In this document: piece after piece, positions 1 to 8,315 of the stretch
Numbering within the stretch: position 1 is the stretch's first letter
How the letters are laid out: every line of letters starts with the position of its first letter
NCBI RefSeq assembly: GCF_030812195.1
Contig: NZ_JAUSSF010000003.1
Location: 682,001 to 746,000, forward strand
Origin: Chryseobacterium lathyri
Lineage (GTDB): Bacteria; Bacteroidota; Bacteroidia; Flavobacteriales; Weeksellaceae
Length of the DNA stretch: 64,000 bases
Direction of reading: 5' to 3'
Notes under the pieces: generated by a model
Told to the model about the DNA's origin: nothing
The model's input: only the letters and a program-made list of their open reading frames with translations
The model's database searches: none
Program-made: the position numbers and the translations under genes

Positions 1-87
1 GTAAAAGGAATATTGATTTTCAGGCCGGATTTAAAAGTTGCACCCAATGTTCTGGATCTTTACCATCTAGAGGAATTCAATAAATAA
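1..87 (+). CDS. 3' end of an unidentified gene (partial)
   Basis: Frame 1 is open from the window edge to a TAA at 85-87 and encodes 28 residues ending DLYHLEEFNK. The gene begins outside the window, so only its C-terminus is visible and no family can be assigned. It converges on sucC. It could be a chance open frame, but its position just before a convergent terminator fits a real gene end. Confidence 0.5.
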   Translation, partial: VKGILIFRPDLKVAPNVLDLYHLEEFNK

Positions 88-125
88 AATCATATTATTT
101 CAACAGGCCACCTTCAAAATAATAA

Positions 126-157
126 CAAAAAAACCGCTCCAAAAATGGAACGGTTTT
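126..157 (-). terminator. Rho-independent terminator of sucC
   Basis: The arms AAAACCGCTCC and GGAACGGTTTT pair with one mismatch around a short A-rich loop. On the minus strand the hairpin is followed by a run of seven T. It lies just past the sucC stop codon. Confidence 0.8.
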
Positions 158-179
158 CTATTTATCTGAGAATTTTAGA

Positions 180-1370
180 TTATGCTAAAACTTCTTTTAC
201 TTTGTTTGCAGCTTCTTCTAAAGTAATTGCAGAATGTACAGGAAGACCTGAATCATCAATTAATTTTTTAGCTTCTACAGCATTAGTTCCCTGTAATCTT
301 ACGATCAATGGAACAGGAAGGCTTCCCATAGCTCTGTAAGCATCTACAACACCCTGAGCCACTCTGTCACATCTTACAATACCTCCGAAGATATTGATCA
401 GGATTGCTTTTACGTTTGGATCTCTCAAGATGATTCCGAAAGCAGTCTGAACTCTCTGAGCATCAGCAGTACCTCCTACGTCAAGGAAGTTAGCAGGATT
501 ACCACCAGATAATTTGATGATGTCCATAGTTGCCATTGCAAGACCGGCTCCGTTTACCATACAAGCAACGTTACCATCAAGTTTCACGAAGTTAAGACCA
601 GCTTCACCCGCTTCAACGTCCATTGGATCTTCTTCTCTTGTATCTCTAAGTTCAGCTAAGTCTTTGTGACGGAACAATGAGTTGTCATCCAAAGTTACTT
701 TAGCATCTACAGCGATAATTTTGTTATCAGAAGTTTTCAATACAGGGTTGATCTCGAAAAGAGAAGCATCAATTCCAGTGTAAGCATTGTAAAGAGATGC
801 AATGAATTTTGTGAATTCTTTGAAAGCATTTCCTTCAAGACCTAGGTTGAAAGCAATTTTTCTAGCCTGGAATCCTTGAAGACCTAAAGCAGGATCAATG
901 ATTTCTTTGTGGATCAAATGAGGGGTTACTTCTGCAACATGCTCAATATCCATCCCTCCTTCAGTAGAATATACGATAGTATTTTTCCCTTCAGCTCTGT
1001 CTAAAAGAATAGAAACATAAAATTCTTTAGTTTCAGATTCTCCAGGATAATAAACATCTTCTGCAACCAAAACAGAGTGTACTTTTTTACCTTCAGCAGA
1101 AGTTTGTGGAGTTACCAACTGCATTCCGATGATGTTCTGTGCATTTTCTTTAAGCTTATCCATGTTTGGAGAGAACTTAACACCACCACCTTTACCACGT
1201 CCACCTGCGTGAATCTGTGCTTTTACTACCCAAGCCTGAGCTCCGGTTTCAGCAGTAAGCTTTTCTGCAGCTGCTACAGCTTCGTCTACATTATTCGCTA
1301 CGAAACCGCGTTGGATAGCTACTCCATACTTTGATAAAATCTCTTTTGATTGATACTCGTGAAGATTCAT
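180..1370 (-). CDS. sucC: Succinyl-CoA synthetase (ADP-forming) beta subunit
   Basis: The 396-residue product has the usual length for SucC, which forms a heterotetramer with SucD and makes ATP or GTP from succinyl-CoA in the TCA cycle. It opens with MNLHEYQSKEILSKYGV, then has the ATP-grasp segment with VKAQIHAGGRGKGGGVK and the C-terminal ligase half with VNGAGLAMATMD and FGGIVRCD. sucD is not adjacent in this window, which I believe is common in flavobacteria. The gene is monocistronic here, with its own promoter upstream and a terminator downstream. Confidence 0.97.
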   Translation of the reverse strand: MNLHEYQSKEILSKYGVAIQRGFVANNVDEAVAAAEKLTAETGAQAWVVKAQIHAGGRGKGGGVKFSPNMDKLKENAQNIIGMQLVTPQTSAEGKKVHSVLVAEDVYYPGESETKEFYVSILLDRAEGKNTIVYSTEGGMDIEHVAEVTPHLIHKEIIDPALGLQGFQARKIAFNLGLEGNAFKEFTKFIASLYNAYTGIDASLFEINPVLKTSDNKIIAVDAKVTLDDNSLFRHKDLAELRDTREEDPMDVEAGEAGLNFVKLDGNVACMVNGAGLAMATMDIIKLSGGNPANFLDVGGTADAQRVQTAFGIILRDPNVKAILINIFGGIVRCDRVAQGVVDAYRAMGSLPVPLIVRLQGTNAVEAKKLIDDSGLPVHSAITLEEAANKVKEVLA

Positions 1371-1407
1371 ATTATTTTATTATTTTATTTTAAAATTTAA
1401 AGGTTGA

Positions 1408-1437
1408 CAAATTTACTAAAAAGACATGGAAGTTCAA
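1408..1437 (-). promoter_or_regulatory. sucC promoter
   Basis: Read on the minus strand, a TTG (1437-1435) is followed after exactly 19 nt by TAAATTTG (1415-1408). This matches the Bacteroidetes housekeeping promoter TTG-N19-TAnnTTTG. The sucC ATG lies about 38 nt downstream, giving a short leader. Confidence 0.8.
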
Positions 1438-1500
1438 GTTTATTGACTTAAAAATTAAAGCGCAGTGAACTTGATTTTTAACATGTTTACGAAATTTGCT

Positions 1501-2778
1501 CTATTCTTCGGACAATTTCTCAGACTGTGAACCGATGAACGGTATCTTTGGAGCCAGGAAATAACCTGTCAGGCTGGCAAAAAGTATCGGAACGAAATAG
1601 GTAAAGCCGGTTAAGGTTCCCAGAATAATCGTGGTACTCATTGGTGTTCTTGTTACACAGGCATTAATAGCTGCCATACAGCTCACAATGGCTAAAGTAG
1701 TATCAACTGAAGGAAACAGCTGGTGAATAATCAGTCCTAAAGTGGTCCCTACAAAAAACAGCGGGATAATGAAACCACCTCTCCATCCTGAAGTCACGGT
1801 AACCGCAATGGCTATGATTTTAAAAATGAGGGTGATAATTAAAAAGTTCAGGGCGAAATTTCCGTTGATCAGCTCGTTGATCTCATGATGGCCAAAGTAT
1901 CTCGTAATCGGAAAATTGTAAGCAATAACTCCTAAAATAATTCCGCCAACCAGGGTTTTTATATAAATCGGAAATGATCGGTACTCAAAAACCTTTTTGA
2001 AGAATTTCACCACAAAAATAAAAATCCATCCGAAAATGGTAGCCACTACTCCAAACAAAAAGGCATAGATAAAATCATATACACCTGAATAATGATACGC
2101 CTTTAGATCCCATGTCGCGCCTATTCCCAAATGAATGATCAGAGCAAACATAACATAGCTGAAACAGCTAGCAACCAAAGCAGGAATAATAGCCCTATAA
2201 TATTCTACCGCATGTTTGTGGTGCAGAATTTCAAGAGAAAAAAGACTTCCTCCAAGCGGTGCTCCAAACAAAGCAGTAAAACCCGAAGCCATCCCTGCAA
2301 TGCTCAAAGAACGCAGCTCTTCGCCTTTCAGCCTGAAAATTGTTCCAAGCCAGGTTCCGGTTGATCCTGTTACCTGAACCAAAGGTGCTTCAGGGCCCAA
2401 GCTTCCGCCTGATGCTACACAAAACAGGGACGAAAGGATCATGGAAGGATTGTTCTTTGGCTCTAATTTTCCTTTGTTAAACCTGATATTATTAACGATC
2501 AGATGGATTTCCCCGGGATCTCCGATGAAATGGATCACAAGTCCCGCCAGCAGACCACAAACAGCCATGATAGGAATAACCATCCAGCCCTGGAATTCAG
2601 CTAAAAATTCTGTAAAATGTTCCAGCACGATCCAGTACCCTCCTGCAATGGTTCCTCCCACAACACCTGTAAAAGCCCACATGAAAAAAGTCCGGCTGAA
2701 TACAAATGGGTTGAATCTTATAGGCTGATCAAGAAGATTGAATGTTTTTATTAACCGTCTTCTCCGATTGATTTTCAT
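1501..2778 (-). CDS. ClC-family chloride channel/transporter
   Basis: This 425-residue polytopic protein belongs to the ClC family. GPEAPLVQ around residue 130 aligns with the GREGP selectivity-filter motif and keeps the gating glutamate (E130). The segment with GAPLGGSLFSLE and the motif GWRGGFIIP match other family signatures. The first filter motif is GDPGEIH rather than GSGIP, and the position of the E. coli internal proton glutamate appears to be Ile (FSLEI). Ion selectivity and H+ coupling may therefore differ from ClcA; this rests on hand alignment. It is the last gene of a five-gene minus-strand operon, 2 nt after the DUF423 gene. No CBS domains follow. Confidence 0.88.
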   Translation of the reverse strand: MKINRRRRLIKTFNLLDQPIRFNPFVFSRTFFMWAFTGVVGGTIAGGYWIVLEHFTEFLAEFQGWMVIPIMAVCGLLAGLVIHFIGDPGEIHLIVNNIRFNKGKLEPKNNPSMILSSLFCVASGGSLGPEAPLVQVTGSTGTWLGTIFRLKGEELRSLSIAGMASGFTALFGAPLGGSLFSLEILHHKHAVEYYRAIIPALVASCFSYVMFALIIHLGIGATWDLKAYHYSGVYDFIYAFLFGVVATIFGWIFIFVVKFFKKVFEYRSFPIYIKTLVGGIILGVIAYNFPITRYFGHHEINELINGNFALNFLIITLIFKIIAIAVTVTSGWRGGFIIPLFFVGTTLGLIIHQLFPSVDTTLAIVSCMAAINACVTRTPMSTTIILGTLTGFTYFVPILFASLTGYFLAPKIPFIGSQSEKLSEE

Positions 2779-2780
2779 TC

Positions 2781-3167
2781 TTAGATTCTGTTTTTAGCAA
2801 AGTAAAGAATAAGCATTCCCCAGCTCAGAATCATAAAAAGCCCTCCCAGCGGAGTAATAGGTCCTAAAAATTTAAGGTTTACCCCAAGGTAATCCTGTAA
2901 ACTAAGAAAATAAATACTGAAAGAAAATAATACTGTTCCCACAATCATCAGAATGGAAGTCCATTTTTCAGATGATGTTTCAAATTTTAAAATATATCCG
3001 ATGATCAGCAAAAAGAAGGCAGCATACATCTGATATCTCACTCCTGTCTCAAAGCTTTCAAGTCTTTCCACAGACAGTATTTTTTTTAAGGCGTGTGCTC
3101 CGAAGGCGCCCAGAATAACAGACAGCATTCCATATGCAGCACCGAAAATTAAAGTAATTGTTTTCAT
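2781..3167 (-). CDS. DUF423 family membrane protein (YgdD-like)
   Basis: The 128-residue protein has four predicted membrane helices. Its N-terminus contains GAAYGMLSVILGAFGAHALK, the conserved GAFGAHALK signature of DUF423. The second half carries FLGPITPLGGLFMILSW, another conserved segment. The molecular function of the family is unknown. Start and stop lie 1-2 nt from the flanking genes, so it is almost certainly co-translated with them. Confidence 0.9.
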   Translation of the reverse strand: MKTITLIFGAAYGMLSVILGAFGAHALKKILSVERLESFETGVRYQMYAAFFLLIIGYILKFETSSEKWTSILMIVGTVLFSFSIYFLSLQDYLGVNLKFLGPITPLGGLFMILSWGMLILYFAKNRI

Positions 3168-3168
3168 T

Positions 3169-4239
3169 TTATAATTCTTCTAATTCTAGATTTAAATATT
3201 TTTTTGTTTTGTAATCCTGCCAGGTTCCCACAATTTTATTGCCTTGCAGATCTGCTTCTACAAACCCTCTCAGCATCCATTGTCTGGCTTCCTCACTATA
3301 ATATTCACTTTCCGTGATGGAAACATGGTTCCCTTTCATCTTACCGTTCCACTCGATCAGTTTTTTATTTTTATCATACCAATACACCGCAGAAAAGCTA
3401 CCGTCACCATATACCGTTTTGATAAAAACCGTAATGGGATATTTTCCATCAATTTTTCCTTTGTACAGCTTATTCATGAAACTGGTCTTATCTGCTTGCT
3501 TAGAGCCGGATATTAAGTTTTTCGCATAAGGGCTCCAATATTCTTCCAGGTCTTTGTACGTAAACTCTACCATATGACTACCCAGCTCATCCAAAGCTCT
3601 CGTTGCATGATTGGAACATCTTGGTGCAATAAATCTCAGCTTATCTTTTCCAAAATAATACCCGATATCATCTAAGCCATATTCCATAAAACATTCTTCA
3701 TATATAGCAATCTGATCCGGCATCTCTTCAGAAGTATTTTTCTCTGATTTTAACTTAATAAGAAAATCATCAACCTTTTTCTTGACATTTTTCTGAATTA
3801 ATTTTTCAATTGTTTTAACAGCATATGGCTGAAAAAGATCCTTTGCATTAATAAAATTCCCTGTCCTCAGGTCAAAATTCTTCCAGATTAAAAAGCTTTC
3901 AGGATAAGCCCCCGAAGCTTCTCCACTCATCTCAATACTCAAAATATTCTCAGGGGTTTCTAATTTTTCCCAGCTGTAATAATCCACATAATTTGCATAA
4001 GAATTAGTAGCTGTGGAAGCCAGTTTAAAAGGGTTACCGCCGGAATTCGGGACATATTCCAATTCACTTACCTGCAAAAAAGTATTAATTTTATTCTCTA
4101 CAGAAGGTTTTTCACTGTAAGAAACTAACGGAAAAACATGGCTTTCAGAGATAGGCTGCAGATTATTGATCTTCACATTTTTCTGTTGTGAAAAACTTAA
4201 ACCTGAAATCAAAAGGAAGAATAGAAGATTCCGTTTCAC
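3169..4239 (-). CDS. Secreted DUF3298-like protein
   Basis: The 356-residue protein has a classical signal peptide (MKRNLLFFLLISGLSFSQQ), so it is predicted periplasmic or exported. The middle resembles DUF3298/RsiV-type domains: a serine-rich stretch, SGAYPESFLIW, then FDLRTGNFINAKDLF. The assignment is from motif resemblance only. The start codon is GTG, and its first base is the last base of the preceding small gene's TAG stop (TAGTG), indicating coupled translation. The C-terminal 120 residues resemble small beta-sheet repeats (KGKIDGKYPITVFIK) that I do not recognise. Confidence 0.65.
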   Translation of the reverse strand: MKRNLLFFLLISGLSFSQQKNVKINNLQPISESHVFPLVSYSEKPSVENKINTFLQVSELEYVPNSGGNPFKLASTATNSYANYVDYYSWEKLETPENILSIEMSGEASGAYPESFLIWKNFDLRTGNFINAKDLFQPYAVKTIEKLIQKNVKKKVDDFLIKLKSEKNTSEEMPDQIAIYEECFMEYGLDDIGYYFGKDKLRFIAPRCSNHATRALDELGSHMVEFTYKDLEEYWSPYAKNLISGSKQADKTSFMNKLYKGKIDGKYPITVFIKTVYGDGSFSAVYWYDKNKKLIEWNGKMKGNHVSITESEYYSEEARQWMLRGFVEADLQGNKIVGTWQDYKTKKYLNLELEEL

Positions 4240-4406
4240 TATTTCGATTTTATATAGATTAAAATAAATTTCGCTACCAACGTTGAGATTCCCAATATGA
4301 TAAAGACATTGGAAAACTTTTTAGAATTCCTAAAGCCCGGCGATGTCGTCTTCTTTAAAAAGATTCCGAAGATGATAAATATAATAGGTAAGATGATCTG
4401 CAGCAT
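4239..4406 (-). CDS. 55-residue two-helix membrane protein
   Basis: An ATG at 4406 opens a frame that closes with TAG at 4239. The peptide begins MLQIILPIIFIIFGIFL, has a short basic loop with KKTTSPGFRNSKK, a second hydrophobic helix around residues 33-52, and ends YIKSK. Its ATG overlaps the HMG-CoA reductase stop (TAATG) and its stop overlaps the next gene's GTG (TAGTG). These two one-base overlaps, plus the membrane-like composition, make it very likely real despite its size. The function is unknown. Confidence 0.75.
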   Translation of the reverse strand: MLQIILPIIFIIFGIFLKKTTSPGFRNSKKFSNVFIILGISTLVAKFILIYIKSK

Positions 4407-5734
4407 TATTGAGCTCTTAATCTGTTAAACTCATGAATAACTTCATGATGGCTTACCGTTTTATCTTTAAAATAGTTCACAAAATGCTGCTTTTCCTCTT
4501 CCGTGGCTCCCATTTGGTTTAAAATATTCAGTAGGTGCATTTTCATGTGTCCTTTCTGGATACCTGTGGTTACAAGGGAACGAAGCGCTCCGAAGTTTTG
4601 GGCAAGACCGGAAACAGCCAGAATGCTCATCAATTCCTGTGCGGAAGGTTTTCCAAGCAATGCCAATGAGAATTTGACCAATGGATGAAGATTGGTAAGC
4701 CCTCCTACTACACCTACGGAAATCGGAAGATCGATCCAGAATCTGAAAATTCCGTTGTCCGTTGTACAGTGTGTCAGTGATCTGTATTGTCCGTCTCTTG
4801 CTGCATAGGCATGAGCACAGGCTTCTGTAGCTCTGAAATCATTTCCTGTAGCAATTACTACAGCATCTACTCCATTCATCACGCCTTTGTTGTGGGTCGT
4901 CGCACGGAACGGTTCAATTTCAGCGATGGTAACGGCCTGTTTGAATTTTCTTGCGAATTCTTCATTGGAAATCCCGCTATCATCCTTTAAGTCTTCAATT
5001 TTACATGAAACCTCAGCTCTTACCAGACAGTCTGGTGTAAAGTTGGAAAGAATATTCATCACGATTTGAAGCGAATTTTTCTCTTCCTGCGTGAAATCTT
5101 CACTCGTTGCGATCTCTTGCTTCATGGTTTTCCCAAACTGCTCAAGGCATGAATTGATAAAATTCGCGCCCATGGAGTCTACCGTATCAAAGCTTGCTTT
5201 AAGCTGGTAATAATCCGGCATTTCGGAGGTTTTGTCTATTAATTTGATATCCAGAATTCCACCGCCGCGTTTTCTCATATTGGCAGTAATATCTTCTGTA
5301 GCTTCAAACAGTCTTTTCTTTAGCTTAAAATTAAAGAAATGTAAAAGTTTATGAGGCTCTACATTGAATATGAAATGGGTGTGTCCTAATTTTTCGTTGT
5401 TGATGATGGTGGTTTTAAAACCTCCTTTATCAATCCAGAATTTAGCGGCTTTTGAAGCGGCTGCTACTACTGAACTTTCCTCAACGGCCATTGGAAGGGC
5501 GAATAATTTCCCGTCAATTAAGAAATTCGGGGCAATTCCGTACGGCATATAGAAATTGGAGATCGTATTTTCTGAAAATTCTTCATGGAGTTTCTGAAGA
5601 TCAGCATTTTCGTTCCAGTATTGTTTTAGTATATTTTGATATTCTTCGTTTCCTTCAAGGTATTCGCTGACAAGCCAATCGATTTTCCCTTGCTTTGTAA
5701 GTTTAGAGAAACCTTCTACCGGTTTATGATTCAT
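4406..5734 (-). CDS. mvaA: Hydroxymethylglutaryl-CoA reductase, class II type
   Basis: The 442-residue enzyme catalyses HMG-CoA to mevalonate interconversion, a step of the mevalonate isoprenoid route. The substrate-binding segment ENTISNFYMPYGIAPNF, the catalytic glutamate in AVEESSVVAAASKAA (E86), K283 in HNKGVMNG, D299 in ATGND and H396 in KGHMKMH match the Pseudomonas mevalonii class II enzyme (E83, K267, D283, H381) by hand alignment. In Bacteroidetes it is expected to act biosynthetically. It is the first gene of the operon and shares one base with the following small gene. Confidence 0.93.
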   Translation of the reverse strand: MNHKPVEGFSKLTKQGKIDWLVSEYLEGNEEYQNILKQYWNENADLQKLHEEFSENTISNFYMPYGIAPNFLIDGKLFALPMAVEESSVVAAASKAAKFWIDKGGFKTTIINNEKLGHTHFIFNVEPHKLLHFFNFKLKKRLFEATEDITANMRKRGGGILDIKLIDKTSEMPDYYQLKASFDTVDSMGANFINSCLEQFGKTMKQEIATSEDFTQEEKNSLQIVMNILSNFTPDCLVRAEVSCKIEDLKDDSGISNEEFARKFKQAVTIAEIEPFRATTHNKGVMNGVDAVVIATGNDFRATEACAHAYAARDGQYRSLTHCTTDNGIFRFWIDLPISVGVVGGLTNLHPLVKFSLALLGKPSAQELMSILAVSGLAQNFGALRSLVTTGIQKGHMKMHLLNILNQMGATEEEKQHFVNYFKDKTVSHHEVIHEFNRLRAQ

Positions 5735-5875
5735 AGCATAAATTTAATAGGTGTAAAGATAGTAATTTTGAAAGTCTTTGGTGTTGATAACTTCTATTGA
5801 AAAAGATTGGTATTTATCAATTTTGGAACTACTTTTGAACAGAATTTAGATACAAATTATAACATTCTCCTGAAA

Positions 5876-7135
5876 ATGAATTTTGAACGCCTGAAAGAAA
5901 AGCTTGAAATCCTTGCTGATGCAGCGAAATATGACGTTTCCTGCTCATCCAGCGGAGGAACGCGAAAGAATAAAAAAGGCGCCTTAGGAGACAGTTCCGT
6001 AAGCGGTATCTGTCATACCTACACAGAAGACGGACGATGTGTTTCCCTACTCAAAATTCTATTGACCAATCATTGTATTTATGATTGTGCTTACTGTGTA
6101 TCCAGAAGTTCCAATGATATTAAAAGAGCAGGATTTACAGTAGAAGAAGTTGTGGATCTGACGATTAATTTTTACCGCAGAAATTATATTGAAGGGTTAT
6201 TTCTCAGTTCCGGTATTTTCAAAAATGCAGATGTGACAATGGAACGTCTGGTAAGGGTAGCAAAAAAACTACGTGTAGAGGAGAATTTCAACGGCTATAT
6301 TCATTTAAAATCCATTCCGGGAGCAAGTGATGAGCTGATGCAGGAAGCAGCTCTTTATGCAGACAGATTATCTATCAATCTTGAAATTCCTACAGAAAGC
6401 GGACTGAAATTATTAGCCCCTGAAAAAAACCGCCAGGACATGCTTAATCCTATGAAATATATCCAAAATGGGATTGAGCAATATAAGGATGAAAAGAAAA
6501 TTTTCAGAAAAGTTCCGAAATTTGCTCCAGCAGGACAATCTACTCAAATGATTGTGGGAGCAACCAATGAGAATGATTTGCAAATCATCAAAGTTGCCGA
6601 TCATTTTTATAAGAATTTTAACCTTAAAAGAGTGTATTATTCTGGTTATGTCCCTGTTTTGGAGGACAAAAGGCTTCCTTCCCTCACAACGGAAGTCCCG
6701 ATGCTCCGTGAAAACAGGCTATACCAGTCTGACTGGCTGATGAGGTTTTATGGTTTTAAAGCTGATGAAATTCTGGATCCAGGCATGCCGTTTTTAGATC
6801 TTGAAGTGGATCCTAAATTGAGCTGGGCTTTGAGACATCTGCATCAATTTCCTGTTAATCTGCAGACTGCGGATTATCAGATGATTTTAAGGATTCCGGG
6901 AATTGGCGTGAAAACTGCGCAGAAAATTGTAAGTGCAAGGCGTTTTCAGATTTTAAGTATGGATCATCTGAAAAAACTCGGCGCTGCTGTCAACCGGGCA
7001 AAATATTTTATTGATTTTAATGCTGGAAATGTTTATCTAAAATATTTAACAGATAAAAATTTGAGGAAACTGCTTGTGGGTGGAAGCTCTTCCAAGTTTC
7101 ACAGTCAATTTTCGCAACAGCTGAGTTTATTTTAA
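5876..7135 (+). CDS. Putative DNA modification/repair radical SAM protein
   Basis: I place the start at the ATG at 5876 (MNFERLKEKLEILADAAKY), giving 419 residues; an upstream alternative start at 5807 adds 23 poorly matching residues. C67, C71 and C74 form the CxxxCxxC 4Fe-4S motif (CIYDCAYC). A helix-hairpin-helix with GIGVKTAQKI around residues 340-357 suggests DNA binding. This matches the family of radical SAM proteins encoded next to a DUF4130 gene and often linked with uracil-DNA glycosylase-like domains (TIGR03916). The partner follows 90 bp downstream. Its substrate is not known. Confidence 0.88.
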   Translation: MNFERLKEKLEILADAAKYDVSCSSSGGTRKNKKGALGDSSVSGICHTYTEDGRCVSLLKILLTNHCIYDCAYCVSRSSNDIKRAGFTVEEVVDLTINFYRRNYIEGLFLSSGIFKNADVTMERLVRVAKKLRVEENFNGYIHLKSIPGASDELMQEAALYADRLSINLEIPTESGLKLLAPEKNRQDMLNPMKYIQNGIEQYKDEKKIFRKVPKFAPAGQSTQMIVGATNENDLQIIKVADHFYKNFNLKRVYYSGYVPVLEDKRLPSLTTEVPMLRENRLYQSDWLMRFYGFKADEILDPGMPFLDLEVDPKLSWALRHLHQFPVNLQTADYQMILRIPGIGVKTAQKIVSARRFQILSMDHLKKLGAAVNRAKYFIDFNAGNVYLKYLTDKNLRKLLVGGSSSKFHSQFSQQLSLF

Positions 7136-7225
7136 ATTGATTAAAAGATTTGTGTATAAGACAAAAATACAACATCTGAACATCATTCATTTTCAATTAA
7201 TCCATTTTCAAATTTTGAAATTAGT

Positions 7226-7984
7226 ATGACAACTCTACTTTATGATGCCAGTTTCGACGGACTTTTCACAGCAATATTTGAAGTTTTTGAATATCGTTAT
7301 AAAGAGGTGGAAATTGTGAATAAAGAGAGATTTCATCAGGAAAATATTTTTGCTGAAATTCATGAGGTGATCACTCAAAATGATAAAGCTGAACGGGTTT
7401 TAAATAAGCTGGAACAAAATATTGGACAATCAGGAATCCATGAGTTACTAAAAGTTTATTTATCAGAGGATCCGGAATCGGAACATCTTATTTTATCCGC
7501 TGTAAAACAATCTATAAAACATCCTGATGAAAATATCCTGCAGAATTTTGCAGACAATGATATTTTGAAAATTTCAAAAATCTGTAAATCTGTAAGCCGG
7601 GAACGACACAGGATGACTGCTTTTGTCCGGTTTGAAAAAATGAAGGATGGTGTTTTCTTTGCAAAAATAGATCCTGATTTTGATGTTCTTCCTCTTATTC
7701 GCAAACATTTTAAAGATCGCTATCAGGACCAAAAGTGGATGATTTATGATTTGAGAAGGAATTATGGAATTTTATATGATCTGGAAAACTGCGATTTCTT
7801 TTATCCGGATAAGAAACTGGATCTGAAGCAATACCAGCAGAAGTTTCATGATGATGAAAACAATTATCAGATGTTGTGGCAAAGGTATTTTACAAAGACC
7901 AACATTGTGGAAAGAAAGAATTTGAAACTGCACGTTCAGCATGTTCCGAAAAGATATTGGAAGTATCTTACGGAAAAGCGGTGA
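7226..7984 (+). CDS. DUF4130 / TIGR03915-type DNA metabolism protein
   Basis: The 252-residue protein begins TTLLYDASFDGLFTAIFEVF and contains RERHRMTAFVRFEKMKDGVFFAKIDPDFDVLPLI and HFKDRYQDQKWMIYD, typical of the DUF4130 partner of the preceding radical SAM protein. In some bacteria this domain is fused to a uracil-DNA glycosylase domain; here it is not, since the ORF ends soon after residues RYWKYLTEKR. The conserved pairing suggests the two act together on nucleic acid. Confidence 0.88.
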   Translation: MTTLLYDASFDGLFTAIFEVFEYRYKEVEIVNKERFHQENIFAEIHEVITQNDKAERVLNKLEQNIGQSGIHELLKVYLSEDPESEHLILSAVKQSIKHPDENILQNFADNDILKISKICKSVSRERHRMTAFVRFEKMKDGVFFAKIDPDFDVLPLIRKHFKDRYQDQKWMIYDLRRNYGILYDLENCDFFYPDKKLDLKQYQQKFHDDENNYQMLWQRYFTKTNIVERKNLKLHVQHVPKRYWKYLTEKR

Positions 7985-8287
7985 TGTAATTATGTAATAC
8001 AACCATGTTCCACAGATTGAACTGATGGCATATCTGATCGAATGCAAACGCTTGTACAAATGGTGTAAAAGTTATTTTTATTAAGCGAAGTATTTCCTCC
8101 GATACATCTATTCATATTCTTCCCAATCTTTTCGATAAAAATATTTCGCCTTTGTACAGTCTGGATATAAATGTTTCAGAAACAAAAACAGCAAAGTATT
8201 TTTTTAGCTCTACAAATTTTAGGAGCTTTTAATTATATATATTCAAAACTCTTATGAACTTACTGCCATTATCTGAACTTGTTTTTG
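7985..8287. other. Intergenic region, no gene seen
   Basis: About 300 bp of AT-rich sequence between the DUF4130 gene and pfkA. I found only very short open frames and no convincing hairpin terminator. The pfkA promoter lies at its right edge. Confidence 0.6.
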
Positions 8288-8295
8288 TAAATTTG
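8288..8295 (+). promoter_or_regulatory. -7 element of the pfkA promoter
   Basis: TAAATTTG is an exact TAnnTTTG element 20 nt before the pfkA ATG. No TTG is found 19 nt upstream, so the -33 element is weak or absent. Confidence 0.5.
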
Positions 8296-8315
8296 TGTTC
8301 GAAATTTTTTACTAG

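Noticed and set aside
145..339. 64-residue plus-strand frame over the sucC 3' end
   Set aside because: It is antisense to a well-supported gene and runs through its terminator.
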